From Laburnicola sp. R22_1 (lineage: Eukaryota; Ascomycota; Dothideomycetes; Pleosporales; Didymosphaeriaceae), in assembly GCA_014281115.1 (NCBI GenBank), contig JACONQ010000005.1:868001-932000 (forward strand): 64,000 bases of DNA, given 5' to 3'. The position numbers and the translations under genes were made by a program. Every line of letters begins with the position of its first letter. Positions within the stretch are counted from its first letter, which is position 1. The notes below the pieces were generated by a model. That model did not search any database. It saw only the letters and a list, made by a program, of their open reading frames with translations, and was not told the origin of the DNA. This document shows positions 44,495 to 56,253 of this stretch, in pieces.

Positions 44495-46429
44495 TCCGGA
44501 AAGATTGGTTGGATGCTACTGAATTGGCGGTTCGAGGTATCGATTGGTATGAGCCCGGTATAGCGAGGGGATCAGGAGAGCTCCTACGGCAGCAGAGGGG
44601 ACACGCAAAGAATTACAAAAGGAACGGCATGCGCACTGGTCAGAGAAGTCGAGTACAGGGCGTACTGTCGGCGCGGAGCTCTGAGAGGGCCTTGCTGCGA
44701 GGATGCAGTGAGGAGGTGCTGCAGCAAGGAAGGTGGATTTATCGCGGGAGGGCTGGCGTCTTTTGGGGAGCAGGAAACGCTCGGGCGTCGCTGTGTATGG
44801 AGAGTGACCCGAAAGTGGCGCTAGCTATCCAGGGTGGGCTTCACAAGTCTCGGCTGCACAGGAGATGAAAGTCTTCCCTGCCAATCCGCTTGCCGGCAGG
44901 GTCCTGGCCCTGGGCAGAGCGTCGCGCACAGGGCGACCAGGGGCGTCGCTGCCGTCAGGAAGCTCTGTGCTGTGCGTGACTAGGAACTTTATGTCCCGTG
45001 TGCAAATAACCACGGCCCTTTCACTGCGCGGCGCCGCCGCAGCCCACCGAGGGCGCGCGTGGAGCAGACAGAGGACGGCCGTAGGAGCCAGCGACCACGC
45101 CGGCGTCCATGTGCGGAGCGTGCAGGCGTGCAGCAGCGCCCGGTGGATTGCAGCACGACGCGTGTGAACGGCGCTGGGTGGGTGGTGTTGTTCCCAGGTT
45201 GGCTTTTGCCATGGAGCGCAGCCGCAACGCCGGTACTGTGACCCTGAGTCGTGCACCCCAGCGCATCAGCAAATCGCTTCCATCATCTCCACAGCGCAAA
45301 CCTTCTTCGTCCGGACATCGCTGGTGCCTGGTGGCCACGACGCTGGTGATGTTTCCAGGCGTCTTCTTTGCTGGCGAGCAGTGTCGCTCGCGAACGTGAA
45401 CGTGAGATGGCTCCTGTCTGACGTTTTGCGCCATGTTTGATCCTTTGCACGTTTCTGCATCAGTGCATCCTCCCACACGGCCTGCTGTTTGTTCTCAGTG
45501 TGGACTGCATGGGGCTGCCTCCCTTTCTCTGATGAAATGCTTCGCCCATGGACCATGCCGTTCCCGGTGGTGGCTGGTGGCGTACTTCCCTCTGCCCTTC
45601 AACAGCTGCGAGCATCGCCGTCTACAAGCTTGCCGTCGACTAGTAGAATACCTTCTAGGCGCAGCTGCCATGTCTTCTGTGAAGATAGCACTCTCTGTGT
45701 GTCTCCGCTTCGTGCCCAGATGATCATCGCTTGGGTGTCCCTGGTTGCGACCTGCACACACCTGGACTTGGAGGCGGCCGCGCCGTGTTTTAGGGCCTCC
45801 CGACGGTTGGAATGCATAGATCAATTAATAAAACTTCATCTCCCGGCTCTTGCCGGAGTCCCTTGGCCCAGTGTGCATGATCTGGACGACCTTCATTCTT
45901 GAGCGAGCCTGTGGAAGTTGGGACAACCAGGGCACGGCGGGGAAGAGTGGCAGCGCCCTGCGCTAAGAGGTTGCCGACAGCCCGCCGCTCAGTGTCCATT
46001 TTCATCTCGCGACTTGGCTGCCGTATCAACGAAAAGCTGCACCTTTACCGTCCGCAGCCCGGGCGATCGTGTGAAAACCGTGTCGGTACATGGTGCAGTG
46101 GGAGGATCTACGGAATAACGGGTAGGCTCGCTAGTAGAAGGTACCACGTTCCAATCATCAATGGTTCCATTGCAGCTGCCTCTTTTTGTGCCAAGACCAC
46201 ATCCACTCCCCTACTCAGCGACCTCGACAACGACAGTAGACTGCAGCACTTTTACACTATCGCCCATTCCACCCCACCTTTGAGTCTCCGAGAGGCTGAC
46301 TTTGTGCACCGCCGGCAGCCCTCCGGCACACAAGGCTCAACGTCGAACTCCCCGGAAAAGTCTGCAGCGCCAGAGCCTGCGGCTTGCTGGATATCCACCA
46401 GGCAGCGCCAATTTCCGCTTTCTGCAGTT
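44495..46429. other. Long GC-rich divergent intergenic region (DENN / BCD1)
   Basis: About 1.9 kb. Many overlapping open frames of 60-150 codons occur on both strands, none with a recognisable domain or support from splicing. It is the upstream region of two divergent genes. A non-coding RNA here cannot be excluded by eye. Confidence 0.45.
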
Positions 46430-47796
46430 ATGGCTGACGCTCTGTTGAGTGACCTCTGTAGCATCTGGTAGGCATTCAACTCCAATCACATGACGTGGTG
46501 AAACCAGAAGAACTTTTTTGGGGCTGTGGTTTGTGGCCGCCTGAGCTCTTCTCAGCGTCATCCGCATGCCTCAAATTTCACTCCGGAAACATAGATGCAC
46601 AACTGACCAACACTAGTAACACCGCGACGTTCAAATACCGCTGCCCCGGTTGCGCCGCGAGGACCTGCTCGCTGCCATGTTACAAGCGGCACCAGCAATG
46701 GGCGCAGTGCAATGGCAAACGAGACCCCATCAAATATGTGAAGAAGTCTCAACTTGCGACACCCGCAGGCATCGATCATGATTACAACTTCTTGACAAAC
46801 ATCGAACGTGGCTTAGAAAAAGCGGAAAGGCACGTGGAAGGCAGTCTCGGAAGTCTATCGGATTCCCGCCGCGATGCTCATGGGCGCCAGCCTCTGCATC
46901 GACACTTTGCAGCTGCTGGCGTCACCGTTATCCGGGCACCCAAGGGCCTGAGTAGGCAAAAGGAAAACAAAACCCACCGCAATAAAAAGTGAGTTGGTTG
47001 TCAACTCGTAATTCGGAACCAGCTTTATCTAAATCAACCCAGGGGGTCCAATATCGTATGGACGGTTGAGTGGATCCGCGAAGATACAACCCGCACCCTG
47101 ACAGAAAGTACCTCAGCTTCAACTATACTGCACATCCAACCTTTCAAGTCTACTACGAAAACCACGAGGAAAAGAAAGCGGGACGTGGATCGGACAGCGA
47201 ATACACTTGAGTCAGCGGATCAGGATGCTTCGGTGCCTACGCAGTCTAAGAAAGAAGCATCTGATATCAAGGCGGAGGGCGCACAGATCGAGCTACTAAC
47301 TTCTGGGCAATCAGAACCAGGGCAAGTCAATGTCAACGTCAGTACAGGAGACGGAACCACTGGAGAAAGCAACGAGATCAAGGGTTCAACGGGTCATGAC
47401 GGGGACGTTCGTGTCGATGGCTCAGACCCCGAACCTGCTAAGTACTCTTTCTACCTAGTACGGCCGAGGACGAGCTCCAACCGCAACGTGCTCATCCCGC
47501 TGGACCCTACAGCCACACTTACCGACTGCCTTCGTGGGCGCACAGTCCTCGAGTTCCCGACTATATACGTCTTCCCTATCGGAACTGTCCCGCCATCAAG
47601 TCGATTCATGCTCGAATCAGAATACATCAAACAAGAGGGCGAAGACGAGAAGGAGTTTGAAGAACTAATCAAGAATGTCAGCCCGGAGACCCTGCGCGCA
47701 CTCAAGGAACAGGACGGCAACGATAACGCAGGCGACGAGATTGATAACAACAAAATACTGGACGTGTTAAAGCAGGATATTGCCGCCGAGGTTTGA
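46430..47796 (+). CDS. BCD1: Box C/D snoRNP assembly factor Bcd1 (zf-HIT)
   Basis: Three exons: 46,430-46,467, 46,617-46,988 and 47,043-47,796, with introns of 149 and 54 bp. The product is about 387 residues. The first exon is only 38 nt (MADALLSDLCSI) and the splice completes the second zinc ligand: LCSIC, then KYRCPGC, TCSLPCYKRHQQWAQCNGKR. These Cys and His residues form the HIT zinc finger of Bcd1/ZNHIT6, which is needed for assembly of box C/D snoRNPs. Downstream IVWTVEWI and the segment YSFYLVRPRTSSNRNVLIPL with TVLEFPTIYVFP match the conserved C-terminal domain. An acidic tail ends the protein. The middle (about 47,160-47,430) is charged and probably disordered. Confidence 0.92.
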
Positions 47797-48560
47797 GGTA
47801 GCATGCAGCAATACTTGCCTAATCGAGTTACTATCAATCAATACCCTGCTGCGCCGCGCGGGGTTCTGCATGCTATTGAAACCATATAACGGCCCATATA
47901 CGCAGGAATGTTATAAATTCCGCGACGACGAGTCGTGTCGCTTGTCATGCAACCGTGAAGTTTGAACCACACCCGCCATAAAAGCCCCACATAAATTGCT
48001 TGAAACAATTGGCAGCATATGTTGCGCATCATCCCTTTCTCAGCACCTGTTCGTGTCCTTTGCCTTGAAAGTGTGCACTCAAATCGTTTGAACCACGCTG
48101 AAGCCGCGTCTATTGTGCCTGTCACAGTTTCACGTTGACCATGTTCCGTCACGGCGTCACCCATCACCGGGCACCAGCAGAACTCTCCACATCCCACCGC
48201 CTCCCCGCTCACCCTGAACCTAGTCTACACGTAATCCAATACTGCACCACACAAGGCTACCCTTCCAACTGTGCATCTCGGAAACCGCTCTTGATGCTGC
48301 GCCCGGTCTGCATATCGACGCAGCAACGACACCCTTTCATCGTCCCGAACACGCAATGAAAAAAGCACTGTCCTGCGGGCCGAGAATCTCCACTGGCCTC
48401 CACCCGCTTGCAGGAGGAAGGGCCATGCTATTTCCGGCGCGATCATGCCGTGCGAATCAGTAGGTCTGTATTCGCCGGGTGCGAGATTTAGTTCGTGGTG
48501 GCACTAGGATTAAGGCCCTGGATTTTCGACTCCAACGTGCGCTATACGAGTACGAGAGGG
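47797..48560. other. Intergenic region up to the AT-rich boundary
   Basis: No supported gene. GC-balanced sequence continues to a G-run (GAGAGGGGGGGAGGG) near 48,555-48,570, after which the composition becomes strongly AT-rich. Confidence 0.5.
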
Positions 48561-49282
48561 GGGGAGGGAAAGGTTAAACTTCTTTGTTGATATTTATAGA
48601 TATTTAACAGTGCTACTCATATAGCTAATTTTAACTCTTCTAGTAGTAGTAGTAAAACTTCTAGATTTTATTTAGTATAGTAGTATTAACTTTATAGCTC
48701 GTAGTAGAAAGTATTTTCTAAAGTCTTTCTATATAGGGATATCTAAATTATTAATAAAGGCGGCGAAGTTTTTATTTAGTAAAAAAGACACACTTTCTTT
48801 TTACTAATATTAAACAAAGAATGTTCCTATTTATATATAATAGGTATAGTTATACTGTCTTTTTATATAATAATATTAAGAATATTACTAAATTAGAAAT
48901 CTAGCTTATTAGCATCTACTAGTAATAGTAGGAATAGTGTTAGAGTATCTAGAATATAGTAGATAACTATTTCTATTAGATTTATAATTTATATAGTTCC
49001 TAAAGATTATTATAGGGTCTAATCTCTAAAGCTAATATTAGTATTACTAGGTATCTAATTAATCTTTATATAGAAGTTTTCTTATATATATATATATATC
49101 TTTAGTTATGCCTTACTAATAGTAAAAATTATTACTATACCTATATTCTATAAAGGGCTTTAAACTAAGAGGTTAGAGTTGCCTAAGTAAACTTATAAAT
49201 TTAATAAAGTTTAAGGGTAACTCTAGCTATTAACTTATATACTTCTAGCTTAGCAGAAGTATAGACTTAGAACTTTAAGACT
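48561..49282. other. AT-rich RIP-type DNA, left flank of G1
   Basis: TA-rich with CA and TG nearly absent. No coding frame recognised. It includes a (TA)n run near 49,084-49,100. Confidence 0.6.
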
Positions 49283-49287
49283 CTAAG

Positions 49288-49476
49288 TATAAGGGCGCCA
49301 CTAGGACGCCTAATAGTTAATAAGGCAGAATAGGATAATATTAGGAGGCAAGTAGTAATAAGACGAATCGCTACCCGCTCTTATCTAAAGTAAGGAGGTT
49401 TTTATCTAAATCTCTGTTAGGCCCAAAGAAGATATAAGTCCCCATTTGGCCACCTAAGTAACAAGGAGGCCTTATA
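49288..49476 (-). repeat. 3' LTR of G1
   Basis: 189 bp. On the minus strand it runs from TATAAGGCC (original probably TGTAAGGCC, as in the other copy) to GGCGCCCTTATA. It differs from 56,060-56,248 at about two dozen positions, all C/T or A/G. Confidence 0.95.
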
Positions 49477-49490
49477 GTATCCCTCTTCTA
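49477..49490 (-). other. Polypurine tract of G1
   Basis: The minus strand reads TAGAAGAGGGATAC directly ahead of the 3' LTR, the expected plus-strand primer site. Confidence 0.7.
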
Positions 49491-51150
49491 GAATTAACCT
49501 AACTTAGGTTGCCCTAGGAGATTAAAATATATAATATCCTATTATCTTTACTTAAAAAGTAAACAATTGCTAGTCTTATAACTGTATAGCAATAATTATT
49601 ATTGTGTTAGGCGCTATTACGCTATTAAAGTGCTCTAGGGCATCTAACTAATTTAGGAGTTAAAGGTGCTATTAAGCGAGACTTAGTATAGTTGTTTTAG
49701 TTTTTGCCTACTCTTACACTACTCTTACTTCTTACGCCTCTATTAGTTAATTTAATATATACTATCCTACTCTTATTATCCGAATATGTCCTAATATTCC
49801 TTTCTATAGTAAGATAGCCCTTAAGAAGACGCTCGCTATACAGCGGGTAGAGTTAGCTTATAACTAACCTACTAGTGCCAATCTATACGTTTATTATATT
49901 AAACTTATCTATAAGGGGAATCTACTCTATATATGCCACTTTCTAGATACTAAACTTATTCTATTAATTTAAACTAATAGTGTTTAGCTGTCTAGGTGTG
50001 GTAATTGCTTAATTTGGAATAAACACTGCCTTATAGTAATACATGCCTATATTAGGCGCTATTATGCCGCTAACTAAGATAATATAGTGCCCTATTAACT
50101 TTAACGCTAAGCTTAATAGTCTTATAGCTACTTAGGCTCTCCTTTATAGTAGTAATTCTAATAAGAATAAGGAACGCGTCTATAAGGCTACTAAGAGGCT
50201 TATAAACTATATTAAGTGGGTGTAGTTGTCCTTATAGCGCTTTCTATTAATTAATTACTTCTTAGCTTGTTTAAGCCCTACGCACAGAATCTCTATATTT
50301 ATAATAGTAGTAATATCTATTAATTAACCTATTACTTTACTAAAAAGCGCGCTTATACTAATATAGAGTGCGAGACTAAGTAATATTACTATAAGAAGGC
50401 TATTAACTGCGCAACCTATAAGGGTGGAACTCTAAAGCAAGACAAGGTCTATAATTCTGCCTTTTATCCTATTATATTATATACTAACGCGGTTATAGAA
50501 TAAATATAGACTAACGCGATATTAGAAGTTTTGGGGTAATAGTAAGAGTCCTACTTATAGCCATAGTTGCAAATAGTATCTTTCTAGCTTTTTAGTAGTG
50601 CTTTTGGCCCCTTTAGGGGTCTTAGGCCAATGTGTGTATGTAAGGGGGACCTCTAGGGCTATTATGCCTTAGTGTCCCTAGGAGTGACAGCTCTTTGTAA
50701 TATAGGAGTCTATTAGGACTTAGATAGCGCCTTCTAGTGGGCGGCGACGTCCTAAAATATCTCAAACCTAGGTTTTTAGAATATTCTCTTTTTTTGGCTC
50801 TAAGTAAAGTGTAATATACTCTTATAGTTCTTTATAGTCCTTTTTAACTAATCTTTAGAGATACTATAATCTTTTTAAGTTTATATTACCTTTACAATAC
50901 CTTATACTATTAAACACCTTTATAATTATAGCAAAAAAACCCTTTATAGAAAAGAATAGGTAAAGGTAGTAAGTATACTTCCTATAGTAATTCTCTAACT
51001 ATATAGTTAACCTAAGTCTAATCTCTTGTCTATAGAAGAAAGGAATTAAAATTCCCTATTAAAATTCCCTAAGGAGGTTCTTTTATCCCCCTTTTATAGT
51101 TGTTTAACCTAAATAAGAGCCTCTTTGCTAGCGTCCTAGACTATTCTTCT
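49491..51150. other. Unexplained 3' region of G1
   Basis: Between the chromodomain and the 3' LTR. No retroviral domain seen on the minus strand. On the plus strand a damaged frame near 49,900-50,070 gives LSRCGNCLIWNKHCLIV (C-x2-C-x6-C) within Arg/Tyr-rich context. The stretch about 50,590-50,710 keeps more CA/TG than its surroundings. It may be a long 3' untranslated region, an accessory antisense frame or an older nested insertion. Confidence 0.4.
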
Positions 51151-51159
51151 TTTTCTAGA

Positions 51160-54100
51160 ATTCTTTAATAGTGTTGGCACTTAGATTAGTGTCTAGCTTC
51201 TATAAGTTTTCTTTTTCTAAGTAACCTTCCTATTTAATGAGGTATTCCTAGGTTCTAACTAATAACTGCCTACTCTCTAGCACTTTTTCTATATAGTATA
51301 CGTTATTGCTAAATATATGTAGAGTGTTTATAATAGAACCTACTTAAGACTTAATAGCTTCCCTTTATTTATATAGCTCTAATAATAATATATAGAAGAC
51401 TAGGTGTGCGTTTAATTCTAGGAAGTTAACTCTATAGGCTTCTTTTTCTATAGGGTACTTAACTATGCCTAGTCCTATAAACTTCCAATTAAGTTTGCGC
51501 TTAGGTTGTATAGAGTTTAGATGTCTAGTAGATATAAACACTTAATTCTCTAGTTTAAGACTAAGATGCTTCCTCTTCTTATTAGCGTACTTCTTTTAGT
51601 ATTTATTTGCTGCTATAATCTTTGTTTTATATTAAGCCTATAGTGCAATAACTCTTACTATAATTAATATGCCTAGTGGCGATTCTCTATTACTAAGTGG
51701 CATTTTAGGCCATTTTGGTGTATAAGAATCCGCTCTATAGTATATATAAAAAGGAGTTACTCTAGTTATTATATTTATGCTATTATTATATACAAATTCT
51801 GTATTTAGTAACTATCTTGCCTAGTTATTCTGTTCTAGATAGTAAAAATACTAAAGATACTGCTTAAGCGTTTAATTCTGCCTTTTAGTTTGCCTGTCTA
51901 TTTGTGGGTAATAGGCTAATAATAACACTCTTATAGTGTTAAGGTAATAACAAAAAGAGTCCTAATAGCGAGAGTTTATTATTAGATTTCTATCTAATAA
52001 GATTGTCTTAGAAGTGCTATATAACCTAATAACATCCTAAATTTAGGCTTTTACTAAGTTCTTTATATTCTAATCTACCCTAGTAGGTATGTAATAAGCT
52101 ATTTTTGTTAGGCAGTCTACTATTACTAGAATAGTATTATAGACTTAGCTAAGTGTTTAGCTAGAGGATAAGTCTATAATAAAATCTAAGGTAACATCCT
52201 CCTAAGGGCCATTTGGTATAGGTAAGGAATTTAAAAGACTATATAGTTAGTGTTAAGGCGTAATAGATATCCTTCACTTTAAATAGTCTTAATAGTAGTC
52301 TTTAACTTTGCGTTGTATTCCTTTCTATTAGAAATGCCTTCTTAACTTTTCTAACATCTTCTTTGCTCTAAAATGCCTAGTTATAGGGCTATTATAGCAT
52401 ATCTAGAAAGCCTTTACCTTCTTTGCACTTATTATAAGCACTTTAATTCTATTCTACTCTATTACGCCTTCTTTTAGCAACTTTTTGCCTAACTATTAGG
52501 ACTAAGGTTCTTCTAGAGCCTTAACTTTATCTTTAATTTTTAAGTTAGATTTAGAGCTAACCTCTATTAATAATATTAGCTCTTCTGTAATTGCTCTTTT
52601 AGGTTCGCGCCTTCTTGGCTGCCTTTGTTCCTAGGGTGCCGCTTATTAGAATCTTGTAATCGCACTAATTAATTAGATAGTTAGTTTATTAAAAGTATTC
52701 CTACTTAATAATATTTCTAAAGGCTCTATATAAGACCTATTTTCTTTCTCTACTAGGTGTTGCGCCTTGCTTATATAGTCAGGGCGTCTTAATAGTCTAT
52801 TTGCTAGGTTTTCCTTCTCTAGCTAGTGGATAATAATAAAATTATACTCTACTAGCCTCTTATAGATTCTAACCTACTAGTAGTTTAATTTCTTTATACC
52901 TACTAGTAGTTTAATTTCTTTATAATCTATAAGAATAATAAATAGAATACTTAATAGGTAGTATTGCTAATATTTAACACTTTTATTAATAGTTAGTAAT
53001 TCCTTATTATGTGTATTATATTAAAGTTGTGTGCTGTCTAGCTTTTATAAAAAGAAACTAATAGGTTGCTATTATAGGGTTGTATTAGATTTAGGCACAT
53101 TCTAGCTTAATATGCTAGATATTGCGTCACCTAAAACATCTACCTTAAGTCTTATCTTTCTATTAGACTTAAAGTGCACTAATATAGGCACTACTATAAA
53201 TATAGCCTTTAAGTCTTTAAAAGCTGCTCTTGCCTATATATCTAAGTATAAGGATTAGCTTTCCTCCCTTCTTTAAGCTTGCCTACTCTAGGCAGCACTA
53301 GACTCTTTCTAAGTAAGTTTAGTAAGGGGTAGAGCCACTCTTAAAAACCCTATAATAAACATTTAGTAATAATTTATAAAACTAATAAACACTCTAATAT
53401 TACGCACTATCTTAAGGAGTGGCTACTCTATAATTGTTTTTATATAGTCTTTGTGCACCCTAACTCCCTTTTAGCTAATAATATAGCCTAGATACTCTAT
53501 CTCTTCCTAATAAAACTTACACTTGCTAAGTTTAATATATAGTTTAGCCTTATATAGCCTTTAGAGAACTTCTTTTATATATTATTTGTGTTCCTCTTCT
53601 ATATTAGAGAAGATAAGTATATTATCCAAATAGATAATATACGTTATATTAATTAGTCCTACTAGGACATTATTAATATGCTTCTAGAATTGTGCTAGAG
53701 TATTAGTTAAACTAAACAGTATTATTAAATACTTAAAATGTCTGTACTTTGTATAAAAAGCTGTCTTCTATTTATTACCTTCCTTAATTCTTATCCTATA
53801 ATATGCCTTTTAGATATTAAGCTTAGTAAAGAACTTCGCTTTTGCTAATCTTTCTAAGAACTTAGCAATTAAGGGTAACGCATAATAATTCTTAATAGTA
53901 ATCTTATTAAGACTATAATAATCTACACATAGTCTTAATATACTATCCTTCTTCTTTATAAATAGAATTAGTGCTCTAGCTAGTAACCTTAAATATTATA
54001 TCTAGTCTCTTTGCAAGTAATTTGCAATATACTTATATAAGATACTTAGCTTACCCTTAGACAAGTTATAGAGGGGCTAATAAGGTAGTTATTTCCTAGA

Positions 54101-54700
54101 GAGAAGATTAATACTTAGGTTAGTTATAAAGTGTTCCGCAAGCATCTCTAATTAATTACTATTTGCTATATTAGCGAACTCTTAGTATATCTATAGTATT
54201 ATAGCCTCTACTAAAATTATAGATGTCCTATTATCTATATAGCTAATATAACACGCATATAATTCCATAGTTAAGTCTAATATTATTAAACTAAACTATT
54301 CCGCGTCTTTAAGGGCCACTTTAGCGTAGTTAGGCGCATTCTGCCCTAACTTTTCTTAGAATAATAATTAACCTATGCGAAAGTTAAGTTTTAGATTATA
54401 TGTGGCAATTCACAGTAATTCTAAGTATATCTTATACTTCCTTAGGTCTGCTACTATAAATAGAATCCAGTAGGTCTCTCTATAACCTCTAGTATTTACT
54501 AGGTGTACTTTAGTAACTATAGATCTATATATAGTAATATTCGCACTATTTACTGCCTTTACTACAAAGTCTAGTAAGAATATTATTATTAAATCTCTCT
54601 TCTTTGCAAAGTAAGTAGAGATTATATTAAGTTTAGCGCTACTATTAACTAGTGTCTTAAATAAGCCTAAATTTCCTACTATAGCCTGCACTATTATTGT
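51160..54700 (-). pseudogene. G1 pol: protease, RT, RNase H, integrase, chromodomain
   Basis: Read on the minus strand from high to low coordinates. Protease near 54,650 (TLVNSSAKLNIIS, family D-S-G-A). RT near 53,960-53,400 with [35 protein letters not shown] and YLDNILIFS at 53,621-53,632 (family YLDD). RNase H near 53,150. Integrase zinc region near 52,400-52,280 and core with TLDFIIDLSSS near 52,170, then YYPQIDRQTKRQN near 51,880. C-terminal GPF-like segment near 51,550 and a chromodomain near 51,250-51,175 (EYLIK, stop, EGYLEKENL). Dozens of stops stand where Trp or Gln is expected. No product can be made. Confidence 0.9.
52873..52924 (+). repeat. Perfect 26-bp tandem duplication inside G1 pol
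   Basis: CCTACTAGTAGTTTAATTTC plus TTTATA occurs twice without a gap (52,873-52,898 and 52,899-52,924). It shifts the reading frame. The copies are identical, so the event is probably younger than most RIP changes. Confidence 0.9.
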
Positions 54701-54839
54701 AGTTAGCCTCTTTAGGTAAAGTATATTATAGAGCTTTCTAAGTTACTTATTCTTCTCATACTTAATAATTGCGGCTAATAGAATAGAGTCTAGTCCTACT
54801 AGCCCTTGCCTTTTTTTGCGGACTCTAATGTATTATTAG

Positions 54840-55980
54840 GATAGAAAGGTAGGTCTAAATTTCTCTTCTTCTTATAATTAGGGGAAATATAGTCTCTTTT
54901 GCTACAGTTCTAGCAAGTAACCTTTAGATTATCTTTATCCTTTTCCTTCTATGTTAAGGTAGACTATTTATAGTCCTTACGCTTCTTTTTACTGCGTTTG
55001 GCTAGCCTAGCTAACTTAGTAGGGGGCGTTATTAACTTAGGCCTCTTTAATAAGTTCTTAGACTTGCCTTTACTCTTAGTAAACTACTCTTCCTCTTAGT
55101 AAAGGCAATTAGCAATCTCTTCCACCTCTATAAGGGTTTCCCTCTAAGAAGGTGGGTAATATAGAACTTTTCTGTATAGCTTATTATTTATAAAAGCTAT
55201 AAATTTAGCTACCCTATAATACTTATTCTGCTTCTTAATTTTATCCTATAAAGGGAGAAGATGGTTAAGTAAGTCTATTAGAGACTAGCCTACCCTTTAG
55301 TAGCAGTCCTTTATTATCTTAAACGCTATCTACTAGCGTTTTAATAGAGTGCCTAGGGTATTAAGCATTTGTTCTATTAATATCTACTAGGTAGAAGCCT
55401 ATTTAGGATCTGTCTATTATTATTAATTAGAATACAACTTAAATTAACTTTAAAGATCCTTAGACAAATACTATTTGCTAAAAGTAACCTTATAATCTTC
55501 TATAATAAAGTAAAAAGGTGCTTATAAAAAATAAAACTTATAATCCTACTTTTATTAGTTATAATTGCAATAGCTCTTATAGTTATAGGTATGTAGTAGG
55601 GGTAGTTGCAGTAAGGTACTTTGTTTAGCGGCTACTAGAAATAATAAGGCTATAGTGGCCACGCATAGAGTACTAGTAAGCTTATTAAGAGCTACTACGT
55701 TACTAGCTTTATATTATTATTAAATATTCTTAATATGTTATATTTCCTATTATTCCTATTTCTTACGCGCTTAGTCCTGCAGTTTTGCGAGATAAGCTAC
55801 TCTTTTATTAGCTTCTATTATATTTGGCTTCTTCTAAGGGACTCGCAAACCCTTAGGGCTATTATTAATTTCTTATTAGGTAGCCTCCCTAAGTTCTTCT
55901 ACTTGTTCTCCTACTTGCCTAATAGTACTAGCTTGCTGCCAAGTGTTCCTAAATAGGCTGTCTAGCTCCTAGCTCGCAGA
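54840..55980 (-). pseudogene. G1 gag
   Basis: On the minus strand, a coiled-coil-like N-terminal part (ELDSLFRNTWQQASTIRQVG, then EQVEELREATQEEINN) starts near 55,960 close to the 5' LTR. A knuckle-like TC-stop-NCSKRDYISPN lies near 54,930-54,900 (family C-x2-C-x4-H-x4-C; the second Cys stands as C, and the His reads Tyr, an expected C-to-T change). Heavily interrupted by stops. Confidence 0.75.
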
Positions 55981-56059
55981 AGTAAGGCGTTTACTAGGTC
56001 TACGTGTTGCTATTATAGTAGCGAGAATTCTACCACTAACTATAAGGGAGCGATTTAAA

Positions 56060-56248
56060 TATAAGGGCGCCACTAGGACGCCTAATAGTTAATAAGGCAG
56101 AATAGGATAATATTAGAAGGTAAGTAGTAATAAGATAAATTGCTACTCGCTTTTATTTAAAGTGAGAGGGTTTTTATCTAAACCCCTACTAGGCCCAAAG
56201 GAGACATAAGTCTCTATTTAGTCACCTAAGCGACAAGGAGGCCTTACA
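56060..56248 (-). repeat. 5' LTR of G1
   Basis: 189 bp. The minus strand starts TGTAAGGCCTCCTTGTCGC and ends GGCGCCCTTATA. The plus-strand outer edge GGCCTTACA is followed by the target duplication CTAAG. Confidence 0.95.
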
Positions 56249-56253
56249 CTAAG

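Larger units (their letters stand above)
49288..56248 (-). mobile_element. Element G1: Ty3/Gypsy chromovirus, structurally complete, RIP-degraded
   Basis: 6,961 bp bounded by two 189-bp LTRs and a 5-bp target duplication CTAAG (49,283-49,287 and 56,249-56,253). On the minus strand gag, protease, RT, RNase H, integrase and a C-terminal chromodomain follow in order. Each is recognisable despite many TAG and TAA codons. About 1.6 kb separates the chromodomain from the 3' LTR, longer than usual. LTR differences are all transitions. Confidence 0.93.

Noticed and set aside
45021..45902. Several 100-150 codon open frames on both strands
   Set aside because: Mutually overlapping, without conserved motifs. 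Likely random frames in GC-rich spacer DNA.
54410..54691. 93-codon open frame that could be taken for a small gene
   Set aside because: It is the protease segment of the G1 polyprotein, in line with RT downstream and gag upstream.
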